A DNA stretch of 60,000 nt, taken from NCBI GenBank assembly GCA_905221605.1, contig CAJNDS010000063.1, forward strand, positions 30,001 to 90,000, written 5' to 3'. Within the stretch, counting starts at the first letter, position 1. Every line of letters starts with the position of its first letter. Source of the DNA: Symbiodinium natans. Lineage: Eukaryota; Sar; Dinophyceae; Suessiales; Symbiodiniaceae. This document shows positions 1-10,651 of this stretch, piece after piece. The translations under genes and the position numbers were made by a program. Below the pieces are notes generated by a model. That model worked only from the letters and a program-made list of their open reading frames with translations. It was not told where the DNA came from and ran no database searches.

Positions 1-1845
1 CAAGCCCCAAATCCCAAAGCCCTAAAGCAATTTAGGGCTTAGGCTTTTCTCCAGGCTATTAATAGGAGAGGGTAGGCATCCTGAAAAAGTCCAATCGCGG
101 AACCCTCACTACCTCCAGAGTTCTTCACACAGGATGTTGTCGGCAAGCCCGGCTACGTAAAGAGTTTCTGGGCCTTTTCCAGGCCTCAAGCACTAGTCAC
201 TTACCTGAAGGCTCCAATTTAGTTCCTTTTCGGGTTAGTTTATAGGGATTCTCGTATACTACCCTAATTGTACTACCCTAAAAAGGTGCCACATAGGAGC
301 CTCTAGGTAACCCTAAGCCCTAAACCCTAAACCCTAAAAAGTTACTACATAGGAGCTTGTGTATAGGTAGACACCCGGATTATTCTCACGACTGGCGGCT
401 GCGCCAACGCACTTGGCATCCTCCTTCGCATTGTTTAAGATGAGCACCGGCAGCCTTAGCCCCTGGAAACCCCGAATCCCCGAAATCCCCTAATTTAGGG
501 CTTAGGGTTTAGGGTGTAGGGTTTAGGGTTTAGGGTTCAATACCCCCTAACTTACCCTAAGCCCTACAGGCCCTAGACCCTTTTTTGCTCTAAAGCGCCG
601 TTCCCCAAACCACTTGCAGCCCTAACGACTCATACCTAAACCTTTTTGTCTTAATGCCCCATACGCCAAACCTCCTAAACACTTAACTCTAAGCCCCAAA
701 CCTTGCTGCGACAAAGACCCCGAAGCCCCAGAAGCCCCTGAAGCCCCCGAAGCCCCTGAAGCCCCGAAACCCTAAAGCCTCTGAAGCCCCGAAACCCTAA
801 AGCCCTGAACCCCCCCCGAACACCCAAAACTCTTTAATATAGGGGTCGGATAATATTCTACTAGAAGAACCGCCCCCCCCCCCCCCCCCCCCCCGCCCTT
901 CCCTATTCTAATTCTTAAGGCCCCTGACCCTAAACCCAAAACCAATTCTTAAGGCGCCTTATATTAAACCCTCCAGTCCACAGCCAAGTTGCCAAGGCTT
1001 GCCAATGCGAAATGAGCTGCGGCATCTGGTTCCGCAGTTTGGGGCTTGCTTTTAATAAAACGGGGTTCAGGGTTTAGGGTTTGGGGTTTAGGGTTTAGGA
1101 TTTACGGTTCAGGGGTACCCTGTTTGGGGAGGGTCCCTTTAAGGGGATTCTATTCCAATTTGGGGTATAAACAGGGTACCTACCCTATTTTGGGAAATAC
1201 CCAAATTGAGGTTACTCTGGGGACCAAACGAACCCTAAAAGGGTTTATGGGACACATATACCGCAGCTGGCATTCTTGGTGTAGTTGTATTTGGGTATGT
1301 GACCCCAGTTATCGGGTTCCTTTGGGTCCCCAGGTATAGTACAGGGTATAGGGTTTAGAGTATGCTGTACGGGTTTTAAGAATTCCTTCCCTCCAATACG
1401 TAAGCCCCGCATCTCGGAATCTGATTAGAGCAGGAACCTTTGTACTCATTTAGGGGAGGGGGGGGGGGCGGCGGATGTGTTAGTCGTAGGGTCTCGTCCA
1501 TCCTAGGGCCATGGTGTGTGAAAACATCACTTCCCTGCAAATTCCCTTGATTTGCTTTTGGTGGCGTTTTGTCTTCCCTGCAACGCTCAGTTTTCCCCTT
1601 GATTTAGGTCGAGTTTTGAAGGTACTTATTTTTCCAGTTACGCGAAGCTTCCCTTGGATGACATTTGTTTAGAAAGTTTCCCTCGAAAAAGAATCGGAGG
1701 AATTCCCTTGAACTGCCAGAAGTTTCCATTGTAATTCCAGAAGAGAATGAGGTTGGAAATTAATGAAGTAATAAGAGCAAATTTTCCTAGGAGAGAGAGA
1801 GGGAGAGAGCCCTAAGCCCTAAACCGTATACATCTTCTCTTGCAG
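1..1845. repeat. Telomere-like repeat region with degenerate CCCTAAA/TTTAGGG tracts
   Basis: Imperfect CCCTAAA runs lie at about 305-340 and 540-965, and TTTAGGG runs at about 500-540 and 1065-1105. The C-rich part also drifts to CCCTGAAG/CCCCGAAG. A run of about 20 C lies near 872-893 and a G run near 1450-1467. Non-repeat islands at about 390-460 and 965-1040 are GC-rich and could be small exons on the + strand, because they sit between C-rich upstream and G-rich downstream tracts, but their reading frames are not decisive. No convincing gene is seen. Confidence 0.7.
1215..1334. mobile_element. TIR element, family A (introner-like MITE)
   Basis: The left end reads CTCTGGGGACCAAACGAACC and the right end is its approximate inverse, ending GGGTCCCCAGG. 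The ends match the family whose copy at 19381-19555 is an intron of the dehydroquinate synthase gene. The centre of this copy has diverged strongly. Confidence 0.55.
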
Positions 1846-1874
1846 GCAAGCACTTCAAGCCTCGGCTTGCTAAG
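1846..1874 (+). CDS. Small exon candidate (first of a pair)
   Basis: This 29-nt segment follows a strong acceptor (pyrimidine tract TTCTCTTGCAG) and precedes GTCGAC as donor. With two bases completing a codon, it reads KHFKPRLAK. The 70-nt intron that would follow (1875-1944) ends in a pyrimidine-rich tract and CCAG. Nothing links it to a known family. Upstream is CCCTAAGCCCTAAA, the same C-rich context seen before other exon candidates. I cannot identify the gene. Confidence 0.45.
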
Positions 1875-1944
1875 GTCGACCTGCCCAAAGATAGACTTTC
1901 TCCCGCCGCCCCTGCGATTTGCCCCTGTTTGTGTGGTTTTCCAG

Positions 1945-1971
1945 GCGCAGTGGATATGCCAAAGCGCAAAG
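1945..1971 (+). CDS. Small exon candidate (second of a pair)
   Basis: A 27-nt segment is bounded by TTTTCCAG and GTGAGA, both canonical. In phase with the preceding exon it reads AQWICQSAK; another frame gives AVDMPKRKG. The length is a multiple of three. Product unknown. Confidence 0.45.
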
Positions 1972-2282
1972 GTGAGACGTCTGGAAGGATGCGCGATGCG
2001 CGCCACTGCGACTCAAATCTTTTTCTCAGGCGCCAGAGGTCACCGCAACCCCCGTGCCCGGGCCGATCCGATCCTAACTGTTAAGCATCGGGACAGCATA
2101 GACCCCAAACTGTGAGAAACCATGTCAGCCCATTTTTTTTTTGCGAGCCAACAGGCAGAATGGGTGAATCACGGCAGTACCCACTTCTCGCAGAGGCAAA
2201 GGAACAGAGATACCAAGCACGAGATGAAAAAAGTCCTCCAGCAAGCCAACCAACACATCCAACCAGGGCCACCAGGGCTTGA

Positions 2283-2921
2283 CGACACCGGCAGGCCCAC
2301 CATCAAGCAACATCGCGAACAACTCGAAGGCCGACCCCAACGAATCCACCCAGCAGGTGGCCGCCCAAGAGACCCAACAACCCACAAGGAAAAGCCCACA
2401 CCGACACAACAGACTGGGCAGAAATCCTGAACAGGCACATGCAACCGCGGGACGACAAGCCGCAGCCTACACAAACCAATGACCGAAACCAGCAAGTGGG
2501 GGACACCCCACACACCCAAAAGCTCCACCGCCGCCACAACAAGAGCCAGACAACGACGACTACCCACCAGTGTTCACAGGACCCCACCACGAAATCACAG
2601 CCACAAGCACATGATGGAGGCTGGTGGACAGAGGTCACAACACTACATGTGTTGCCAGCCAACCCGGACCCACGCCATGGCCCTCCCACCCTCCCGCCAG
2701 GAACCACTGGCTTCCTGTACCAAGAAGACGCCGCCGCCAACCCCGACCTATGGAACCTCCACATCCACGACGCCCCGCTCGTCAGTCACGCCACACGTTA
2801 CCAGGAGGCGCGCCAAGCAATACAACCATGGTCCTGGCAGATGACGCTTAACTACGACCGACCACCCCGCAACAACGGGGGCCGAAGCTTGGCAGGCGTC
2901 TGTGTTGGCGTTCCACGATGA
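2283..2921 (+). CDS. Hypothetical coding-like segment, Q/P/T-rich
   Basis: One frame is open from 2283 to the stop at 2919-2921; its first ATG is at 2439, giving 160 aa. The base composition is strongly CA-rich. The end of the frame (around TDWAEILNRHMQPRD and then GGWWTEVTTLHVLPANPD) looks more protein-like than the low-complexity Q/T/P middle. Two other + frames are also open for 60-120 codons because of the base bias, so frame choice is uncertain. I recognise no domain. It may be a decayed retroelement gag or an exon of an unknown gene. Confidence 0.25.
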   Translation, partial: RHRQAHHQATSRTTRRPTPTNPPSRWPPKRPNNPQGKAHTDTTDWAEILNRHMQPRDDKPQPTQTNDRNQQVGDTPHTQKLHRRHNKSQTTTTTHQCSQDPTTKSQPQAHDGGWWTEVTTLHVLPANPDPRHGPPTLPPGTTGFLYQEDAAANPDLWNLHIHDAPLVSHATRYQEARQAIQPWSWQMTLNYDRPPRNNGGRSLAGVCVGVPR

Positions 2922-3490
2922 TCTTTGTTGCGGTGCCTTGCGCGTGCTTCTGTAGTCTATCTATTTAATCTGCGCTCAGTGTGCCTTCGGTCCGGCAGGG
3001 TTATTTTGTACAAGGGTCCAGAGGCTAGAGGCATGGAGACGAAGCAAGCGGTACTTCTCGCAGATCACGTTGTTAGATCCGCTGCCTGGGTGGTTCTTGC
3101 TTTGGGCCGACCACAACGAGTCCCAGGCCGTCGGAATCCGTCGGAATCGGCCATCAAGAAAAACAAGGCACGCAGGAAACTGCACCGAGACGTATCCAGT
3201 GTGTGTCTGTGTGTGTGTGTGTGTGTGTCACGAGGTGCCTTATAGTGACGCACAGCGACGCAGGAGCTGATGCTCCTCATCGTGCCTGCAGCTGCCAAAC
3301 ATGCTTCAGTGGTTTCGACGTCCTGTTAACTACACTCGCCCCTTCTCAACAAGTTGCGGTGAATTGAGAGCTCCTGGCTAGCAATCGTGTCGCTCGAAGG
3401 CAAACGAAAGCGTGGGCCAGACCCTGCTCAGACCATGAAGATTTTCGGCGGCATTGCGCTATCACCTTGACAATTCAAGTCTGCGAGTAG
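2922..3490. other. Unassigned unique sequence with a short TG microsatellite
   Basis: No telomeric arrays are present. A (TG)n tract lies at about 3199-3228. No frame is convincing here. Confidence 0.5.
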
Positions 3491-4487
3491 TTGTGTTTCA
3501 CCAAGGTTTCGAAGTGGCTGGCCAAGCGGCAGGTGGACGTCCTATTCGGCGCCGTGAAGTCGATGCGTTCTGTGCATGAACGCGTCTTAGCTGCCAAACT
3601 CGGCGGCGTTATGGAGAAGATCATGAGCCTGACGCGCAAGAGCCGGGAGCTCAGCGACAGCCTGATGAGTGGATCTTCTTCGGCACCTTGAACTGCTTCA
3701 GAAGTGGGTGGCCGGATTGTGACGCCAAGTGTGCGAACATATAGTGGCATTCTCCAACCTCCTTGCTGGGAAGGCGATGTGTCTTCTACTTGACACAGAA
3801 GACTGGCGTGACAGCAGATTCAAAAAAAACTGGCGCTGGATTCTCGCACAGGCGTTGGACTCCTGGCCAGTCTGTTGTCGCACAGGCGGTTTCTCCAGGA
3901 CGGGTTCCACGATATAACCAGACGTGGCTGGCCGATCCCCGCAACTCTCAGCGTGAGGCCTTGTGCATCTTTAAGCTGATGCCAAGCGGCAGCGCCGACT
4001 TCCACAAGGCCCTTCTGGGAGCCAGCGCCAAGGATCCCAATGTGAGCGCTGAGCTGGCGTTCCAGAAGCAGGATTTAACGTCTAGTCAACCTTGATCACT
4101 GGCCGGAGTTCAAGATCCTGGCAAGATGAACATGTCGCCGTCTTGTTCCGATTTCACATCAGATCTGTCAAGTGGAAGCTTTCTGGTAGCTCAGGGGAGC
4201 CCAAGACGGTCGCTCAAGTGGCTTCTGGACCTTCCGGGCGCCTGTTTTCAGGTGGGAGCAGCTTGTTTGACAAACTCTGTCTCTCATTACTTCCTTTTTT
4301 GCTTCTCGCATCTGCCAGGAGGCCACGACTGAGGCTGAGACCAAGACTGGAGGACCGCAAGCCTCAGGAGGCTTTGGCCGACCGCCCCGTACTGACCATT
4401 GAGGACGACAAACCCGACAGTGCGCAAAGCATCGCGCCCGCCTTTAAGATGTACCTAGCTTGTGGCGCCATCATGAACGAGTCTTAG
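3491..4487 (+). pseudogene. Coding-like relic broken over several frames
   Basis: Protein-like stretches appear on the + strand but switch frame. One (3491-3691) contains DVLFGAVKSMRSVHERVL and ends at a stop after SGSSSAP. A second (within 3763-4095) has WLADPRNSQREALCIFKL followed by GSADFHKALLGASAKDP. A third (within 4092-4487) has RPVLTIEDDKPDSAQSIAP and a stop after IMNES. GC content and codon texture are higher than in the flanks. A pyrimidine-rich tract ending CTGCCAG at about 4317 could be a splice acceptor, so some frame changes may be introns rather than lesions. No family is recognised. Confidence 0.3.
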
Positions 4488-4950
4488 CCCATATAAAGAC
4501 TGTTTTCCTATGTCGACGTCCGCGTGTGGACGCCAGATGGAGACTGCCAGTCCGGGGTGGTGGGCCACTGTTCAATTCTTTGTTGCAGATTCCAAGTGCC
4601 ACGGATCCTCCCCCAAGCTGTTTTCAATCTTGTGATCCATCTGTTTCACCACGGCACTGCGCCTGCATACTTTGAGAACGATAGGGTATTTAGCTGCGAG
4701 AGAAGCCCGACAGCTTCGGCGAGCATTCTCCCAGTGCTTCAAACCCGAGGGCCCAATGCTCCACACAGAGGTCTAAGAGACCCCTGCCAGGGCCCAATTT
4801 CCCCGAACCTAGGTGGCCAAGCTTGATTTTCGGCGGGAGTATTTCCCCATATTTCCCCAAAACGGCAAGACGTATACTTCGCTTAGCGGGTCCCCTTGAC
4901 AGGTCCAGCCTAGGAGCCAGGTTTCCTCTGCAAAGGATAGAACCCAAAGC
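4488..4950. other. Unassigned sequence, no gene supported
   Basis: Short overlapping frames exist but none is persuasive. No heptamer arrays or clear TIR elements are seen. Confidence 0.4.
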
Positions 4951-5190
4951 CTTGCAACTGTAGGAAGATGGTTGCCGTGACTTGTGATGGCCCTGGCATC
5001 TCCAAAGCGGAGAACGCTTTCATTGTGATTTTTTTGAAATTGTTCGATGTTTTTGCTTTGTGTTTTGAATTGGGGAACGGGATCGGTTTTGAATTATATA
5101 TTCGTTTTTTATTGTTTGGAATGGGGGGGGGAACTAGTGAGGTTGGGGTGATGATGGCTTCTTGCGCAGCATAAGTTGGTCCTGGGGGGT

Positions 5191-5221
<31 letters not shown>

Positions 5222-6600
5222 GGCATAGTTGTGATTGTACTACTTCTGGGGGGCAAGAAAGCCCGTATGACTTAGTAGGTTAATGCACCCGTAGAACATG
5301 AGTATTCTGAACCCGTATTTGTATCCATTAGAAAAAGCGCGCGCCCGGATTTAAAGACTATTTTAGAAGGCTTTACAGAGGCCCCATAGTAGTATAACCC
5401 TATATATATATCTCATGAATCCTGCTTTGGGGGCTGCCAGAGAGAGCTCATTAAACCAGACCATGTGTTCACTCCCTCATACTTTCCCTGAATATTATAA
5501 GGGCTTTATTACACTCCCTCATACTTTCCCTGAATATTATAAGGGCTTTATTATTCTTGCAAGGTCGCCCGAGAATAATATAAACGCCGTATTGATGTTG
5601 GTGGAAACGTTCACTGTGCGGTGAAATGAGTCTCTGAATGCCCCGCAAAACCCCTATTTCAGTAACATGAAAAGCAGAATGGCCCAAAAGGCCTTACATG
5701 TTCACGTAAATTTGATGGGGCCCTTTTTCCCCTTTAATGCTGTAGGGAAATGCCCCATTCTAATATAATTAAGTCCTTTCGAGGGGCTTTAACACAGCAT
5801 GAAGGGGCCCTTAATTAATACATTCGTATAAGGGGGCCATATTGCTAGCACGCTTATAGCCCCATATAATATTATAGTTAAGGGGGAAAAGGAAAAACCC
5901 AATTTCAGAATAAGAGCACGCGTTCTTTTGTCCTCATCATGTTTTATTGAAATTGTAGCGTCTTTTAGTGTTTTATGCGCCCTTTAATATGCTTCTGTCT
6001 GACTATAAGTATAGATCGTTTCATAGATGGCTTCATGAACGTAGTGAATCAAAGTTCCTACAATTTTCATATAACTAGCGCACGCATCAATTGGAGCATT
6101 GAGTGCGCGAGAAGGGTGTAATTACTTCTTTGTCCCTTAGTTCATTCGCACTAAGATTATTCATGCGCGAGCTTAGAATACTATTCCAACAGTTACCAGG
6201 AAATCCAGCCCACAAAAGTCCGTGCCTTTTGGCAGTATCTTTACGGGCGGGATTACACTTGGGCAGTTATGGTGTTATGAGATTATAATGCTGTGCGAAG
6301 AGAAAAGTAAAAGATTATAACCGTTCTCTCTCCCCACAGACGCTTCGAAGGCTTTTCTTACACACATGCATATACACGCTTTCTTTTTACACTTTTGCAT
6401 AGGCTGATCAACTGCGCTGAGTTTGTCTGCATATATATATATGCCTATAGAGTCATACTTCGCTTCTTACTATTAAGAAAAAGTTGTTATATTTATATCA
6501 TCTGCAATTTGATGTTTGTCGTCGTCATATGTACGGTCACATTCAGGCTTGAGGTCTTTAGACTGCACAGTGGGGCTTCTAGTTTCAAGGTACTGGTAGG
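4951..6600. other. AT-rich block free of telomere-like arrays
   Basis: Base composition falls clearly to AT-rich and TTTAGGG repeats disappear, unlike almost everywhere else in the window. It contains a poly-G run (about 5191-5220 plus flank), short (TA)n tracts, and a 42-bp tandem duplication at 5471-5552. No long frame or recognisable organelle gene was found. Confidence 0.55.
5471..5552. repeat. 42-bp tandem duplication
   Basis: The unit beginning ACTCCCTCATACTTTCCCTG is present twice head to tail (5471 and 5513), with essentially no differences. Confidence 0.85.
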
Positions 6601-7118
6601 ATGTCGTAGGAGGCCGAGCGGATTCGGGTTGAAGTAATTTGGGTTGAGGGTTTAGGGTTTACAGGGAGGGGTCCCCTTGTGAGACGCAGAGCCACTTATA
6701 GCCATGGCCGGTATTTGTCAACTTATGGCTAGGGCGGTCGCGTGCTCCTTGTAGATGATGAAGCTCTTGCGGTGTTCTGGGTGTAGGGTTTAGGGTTCGT
6801 TTAGGGTTTACATGTCGGTTGCTGGGTTGTCGCCATCGAGTTGTTTTTAAAGTGGACTCCGTATGAATCACCTCGCGGTCGGTTCTCTAATTCTGTTTTG
6901 ACTGCATCCCTAAACCCTAAACCATATTCTTAACGAGCAAGAACCGCCAAATCACAGACCATAATTAAGCCTTTCTAAGCCCGATTGCCCCACATCCCTG
7001 CTTTCTCGAGCCTGCGACCATGATCTGAGGTAAGCAGAACCTCTTCGGGTTCGCACTTTAGCGCCTGCGGCCGTGTCCCTCTGCAACGAGATGCAGCCTG
7101 ATACACAAAGTCCTTTAT
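6601..7118. repeat. Scattered TTTAGGG then CCCTAAA motifs
   Basis: Short TTTAGGG motifs occur at about 6645-6660 and 6780-6812, and CCCTAAACCCTAAACC at about 6908-6924. The remainder is unique sequence without a supported gene. Confidence 0.55.
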
Positions 7119-7263
7119 CATGGGTTCCCCTACTACCCCCCTCTACTACCCCCCCTAGGGCCCCCCCTTTATTAAGGCTATTTAGGGATAATTAGCTTAA
7201 TTAAGGTTATTTAAGGGGGGAACCTAGGGGGGTAGTATAGAGGGGGTAGTAGGGGAACCCATG
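7119..7263. mobile_element. MITE with about 41-bp terminal inverted repeats (family E)
   Basis: The ends CATGGGTTCCCCTACTACCC and its inverse at 7244-7263 begin inverted arms of about 41 bp that differ at only a few positions. The 60-bp centre is AT-rich. No ORF is present. The element would fold into a long hairpin. Confidence 0.8.
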
Positions 7264-7668
7264 ACTCTACCAAGTGTTTCTAGGAAGCTCAACGGTGCCC
7301 TTTTCCTGTGTTGGCTTCTGTGTTCTATTGTAGATCAGGCCAAGAGGAAAGTCGGGTCTCAGGTTTAAGGTTTGTGTGGTATGGGCCCCTAACCTAGAAT
7401 TGAACCTAAGCCTGAGCCTAGGAAAGTAACCCCGAAAGCCTGAACCTTAAACCTGAAACCCCAAATTTAAACCCTAAACCCGAAACCTTACACCCTAAAC
7501 CCTAAACCCTAAACGAGCACAGAACAATGCAAACCAGCACAACACCGACGGCACAATGTGGCCATCCGAGCGGACAAAAGGTGTGTCAAAGATGCCGGTT
7601 CCCACACCTATACCCTAAACCCTAAACCCTAAACCCTAAACGCTAAACCCTAAACCCTAAACCCAAAG
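7264..7668. repeat. Unique DNA then CCCTAAA tracts
   Basis: CCCTAAA tracts at about 7492-7515 and 7612-7664 surround a unique island (7516-7600) that ends ACAAAAG followed by GTGTGTC, a possible donor. This C-rich DNA lies directly upstream of the exon candidate that starts at 7669. Confidence 0.55.
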
Positions 7669-7819
7669 GAATTATTGCGCCATGCTGACCATAAGGGTTT
7701 TCATACAAATCTTCAACTCAGCAGCCTCCTCAAGAATGCTTTCGGCACCGAGCTTTTGCAGCCGGATGATCTGGGCCCAGTTCCACGTTCAACGGCAGAA
7801 GGGTTTCTGTTCGACGTTT
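7669..7819 (+). CDS. Exon candidate, 151 nt, unknown protein
   Basis: The frame is open across the whole segment and reads ELLRHADHKGFHTNLQLSSL at its start and GTELLQPDDLGPVPRSTAEG further on. It follows CCCTAAACCCAAAG (acceptor AG at 7667-7668) and precedes GTGTTAGGG, which starts a TTTAGGG array. The peptide has balanced composition and looks like genuine protein. I do not recognise a family. Confidence 0.5.
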
Positions 7820-7821
7820 GT

Positions 7822-7918
7822 GTTAGGGTTTAGGGTTTAGGGTTTAGGGTTTAGGGTTTAGGGTTTAGGGTTTAGGGTTTAGGGTTTAGGGTTTAGGGTT
7901 TAGGGTTTAGGGTTTAGG
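7822..7918 (+). repeat. TTTAGGG array, about 13 units
   Basis: A nearly perfect heptamer array. It starts directly after the exon candidate ending at 7819. Confidence 0.95.
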
Positions 7919-8452
7919 GGGTGAGGCACTTTGACGAGCACGTTCAAGGAACAGGGGTTCACGTGCCATCGGGTTCGACATGAATGAGGGACCTCATGGT
8001 GATTTGCTTCTCAACTCTACTCTACGATGCAGCTCATTATCGGTTTGATTTGCAGACGGTGTGAATTTTGAACCCTGAACTCTAAACCCTCTCTCGCTAG
8101 GGGACTTAGTGCCGAAGTCGTGCCCTTTTTCGTGTCCTGACAGGCAGCGCCGGAATCCTTTCACCCCGGAATCCCAACATCCTAACCCGCTCAGCTGGCC
8201 ACCCTAAAACCAGAAACCCCGTAAGCCTGAACCCCGTAAGCCTGAACCCCTAGACCCTAAAAACCCTGAACCCTAAACCCTGAACCCTAGCCCTTGCGCC
8301 CTACACACTAAATCCTAAGCCTTAAGCCCGAGGGTGTAGGGCTAGGGTTTAGGGTTCGGGGTTTAGGGTTTAGGGTTTTAGGGTTTAAGGGTTTAGGGTT
8401 TAGGGTTCAAGGTTGAACCCTAAACCCTCAACTCCCGCCAAAAGGCCCCCAG
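7919..8452. repeat. Unique DNA and opposite heptamer tracts
   Basis: Unique DNA (7919-8070) is followed by CCCTAAA-like tracts (about 8210-8310), TTTAGGG tracts (about 8325-8410), and then abruptly CCCTAAA again at 8413. No gene is supported. Confidence 0.6.
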
Positions 8453-8545
8453 CTGAAGCTGCGAAACCGAACCGTTTGGCAGATTTGGTCGGACGCCGAC
8501 CGCTTCGCCAAATTCCTGGCCAAGCGGTGCCCTCAGCACTTCAGG
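8453..8545 (+). CDS. Exon candidate, unknown protein
   Basis: It is open in one frame after acceptor CCCCCAG, reading LKLRNRTVWQIWSDADRFAK and continuing to CPQHF. Downstream it runs straight into GGTTTAGGG repeats, whose GT can serve as donor. CCCTAAACCCT lies just upstream. Confidence 0.45.
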
Positions 8546-8803
8546 GTTTAGGGTTTAGGGTTTAGGGTTTAAAGGCCCTAATGTTGAGAACTACCCAGTT
8601 GCTAAGCCCTGCGCCCTACATACGAAATCCCCGAACCCCCAAACCCTGAACCCCAAGCCCCAAAATCTTAAGAGAGCCGACAGTCCTGAAGCTAGGACAT
8701 TTCCAGTGTGGGTTGTAGGCTTCCCCCTGATGATGGGTCCCACCCTAAATCCTAAACCCGAAATCCTAAACCCTAAACCCCAAACCCCAAACCCTAATCC
8801 GAG

Positions 8804-8864
8804 GTTGTGCGACCTGGGCGGCTGCGAGTTGCCAGAGGTGGTCGAAAGGCACCCAGCTTACTTT
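8804..8864 (+). CDS. Exon candidate, unknown protein
   Basis: After acceptor TCCGAG and one codon-completing base it reads LCDLGGCELPEVVERHPAYF, then GTTAGA as donor. A CCCTAAACCCC tract lies directly upstream. A family-I-like TIR element starts just downstream. Confidence 0.4.
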
Positions 8865-8867
8865 GTT

Positions 8868-8942
8868 AGAGCGGGATAACATTTTAGAATTTTAGAGGGT
8901 GCTTGAACACAATAAGGAGTTGTAATACTATCCCAACCATGA
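8868..8942. mobile_element. Short TIR-like element, family I
   Basis: It starts near GCGGGATAACAT and ends TATCCCAACCATGAACTAG. A related copy near 47072-47163 shares the right end (TATCCCAACCACGAACTAG) and a GGGT(G/A)CTT..AC.CAATAAGG-like centre. Confidence 0.5.
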
Positions 8943-9900
8943 ACTAGTTAGGGTGGCTTTGGGGGGGGGAAGGGGGCTTTAGGTTTTTTTTTAGGGTTTA
9001 GGGGCTTTAGGGGGCTTAGGGGGTTTAGGGGCTTTGGGGGTGTAGGGTTTGGGGCCCAAAGTTTGGGGTTTAGGGTTTTGGGGTGTGGGGGTTCATCTTA
9101 GGGGGGCTTTAGGGGTTTAGGGGGGTTTAGGGGGCTTTAGGGGTTTTGCGGGTTTTAGGGGTTTAAGGTTTAGGGGTTCAGGGTTTTGGAGTTTGGGGTT
9201 TTTGGGGCTTTTGGGGTTGCGGAGTTTTGGGGTTTAGGGTTTGGGGTTTGGGGTTGAGGGTTTTGGGGATTTTTGGGTTGTGGGGTTTGGGATTTTAGGG
9301 GGTTTAGGGGCGGGCTTTGGGGGGTTTAGGTTGTTTAGGGGTTGGGGCTGTGGGGCTGTAGGGCTTTAGGGCTGAACCCTAATGTCCCTAATAGCCCTTA
9401 AAGCCCTTACCACCCTAAAACTCTGAGTGTCCAAATACCCCTAACTAACCCTAAGGTTGACCTCCCCTCGCCCCAACACCCCCTATCATTAACAACAAAA
9501 TAGCATCCCCAATAACACTAGTAGCTCAAAATCACCACATGCAACCCTAAACAACCCTAGACCTCAAACCCTAAGCCCTAAAACCAAACCCAAAACCCAA
9601 ACCCTGAACCCTAAACCCTAACCCCCAATTCTCAAACCCCAAGCCCTAAAAAAACCCTAAACCCCAAACCCTATTCCCCAAACCCCAAAGCCTAAACCCT
9701 AAATCCAAGCCCTAAAACCCCAAACCCTGAACCCCAAAGTCTGAACCCTAAACCCCAAACGCGAAACCCATAACCCTAAACCCTAAACCCTAAACCCTAA
9801 ACCCTAAACCCTAAACCCTAAACCCTAAACCCTAAACCCTAAACCGCAAACCCTAAACCCTAAACCCGAAGGTTCAACCCTCCCCCTCTTCGCCTCATCT
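8943..9900. repeat. Long degenerate G-rich then C-rich telomere-like tract
   Basis: About 430 bp of degenerate TTTAGGG/TTTGGGG (8943-9375) switches to CCCTAAA-type sequence through 9875, with a perfect CCCTAAA array at about 9770-9845. This is an inverted telomere-like repeat able to fold into a long imperfect hairpin. No gene. Confidence 0.8.
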
Positions 9901-10213
9901 CGGACAGGCTGAGCCTCCTGGGCGTTACCGCCTCGGAGGAGTGAGGCGCGGCAGCTTCCCTGGGAGCTCAGAAAGGGTTCAGGGTCTAGGGTCTAGGGTC
10001 TGGGGTTTAGGGTTTAGGGTTTAGGTTTACAAGCTTCAAGGGTTGCAAGGGTTCTGGGTTTGGGGGCTCTGAATGTTGGGTTTTAGGGGTCTTTGGGGAT
10101 TTGTGGTTTCCTTCGGGTTCGGTAAGGTCTATACTTATATACATAGGCTTTGATTTAGGTCGTCGGGGGTTGCAGGGGCTTTGAGTTTCGGGCTTTTCGG
10201 GCTTTCTTCTCTG
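9901..10213. repeat. GC-rich island then G-rich tract
   Basis: A 75-bp GC-rich island (9890-9968) lies between CCCTAAA upstream and TTTAGGG-like DNA downstream, the context of exon candidates, but all its frames are weak. Degenerate G-rich sequence follows to about 10205. Confidence 0.4.
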
Positions 10214-10513
10214 AATGCGCAAGCAACCGGAAGATCATGCAGGCTTGCCTGCTAACATTGGCTCTCCAAGCTCCATGACTTGGGGACACTACATGGGTTT
10301 ATGCGGGCCTTGGACGCCACACTCTCTCTGTGCTGCAGTTTGGCTTGGTGTGCCTGGTGGCACTTTTGTGTGGATGAGTCGAAGTGTGTATCAACGAAGC
10401 CCCACACGCCCGTTTGGTGATACAACTACAGTGTTGAGACCAACATGCTTACAGTGCGGGCACCGTTTCTTGCTATCCCCGTTTAGGGTTTAGGGTTTAG
10501 GGTTTGGGGTTTA

Positions 10514-10651
10514 GGGTTGTCCGAGATCTTCCCTTACATCGAGAACAAAGGGGGGGGGGGGGGGGCTACGACATGAACAGCCCACAAGCTGGACGAGAGG
10601 CGATGAAGAGCTACAAGGATCTCAATGAATCCCTGTATGGCTCTTATAAGG
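10514..10651 (+). CDS. Exon candidate interrupted by a 16-G run
   Basis: After a TTTAG acceptor the + strand reads LSEIFPYIENK, then a run of 16 G (10550-10565), then YDMNSPQAGREAMKSYKDLN and ESLYGSYK. Both halves look like good protein, but they are in different frames: 16 G leaves a shift of one base, so 17 or 14 would join them. Either the run is a sequencing or slippage error or it marks an intron. The family is not recognised. Confidence 0.4.

Noticed and set aside
1046-1339. 97-codon + strand frame
   Set aside because: It consists of heptamer-derived GFRVWGLGF text and a family A MITE, not a gene.
2125-2764. Long - strand frames over the CA-rich segment
   Set aside because: They arise from the lack of G on the + strand; their W/C/V-rich composition is not protein-like.
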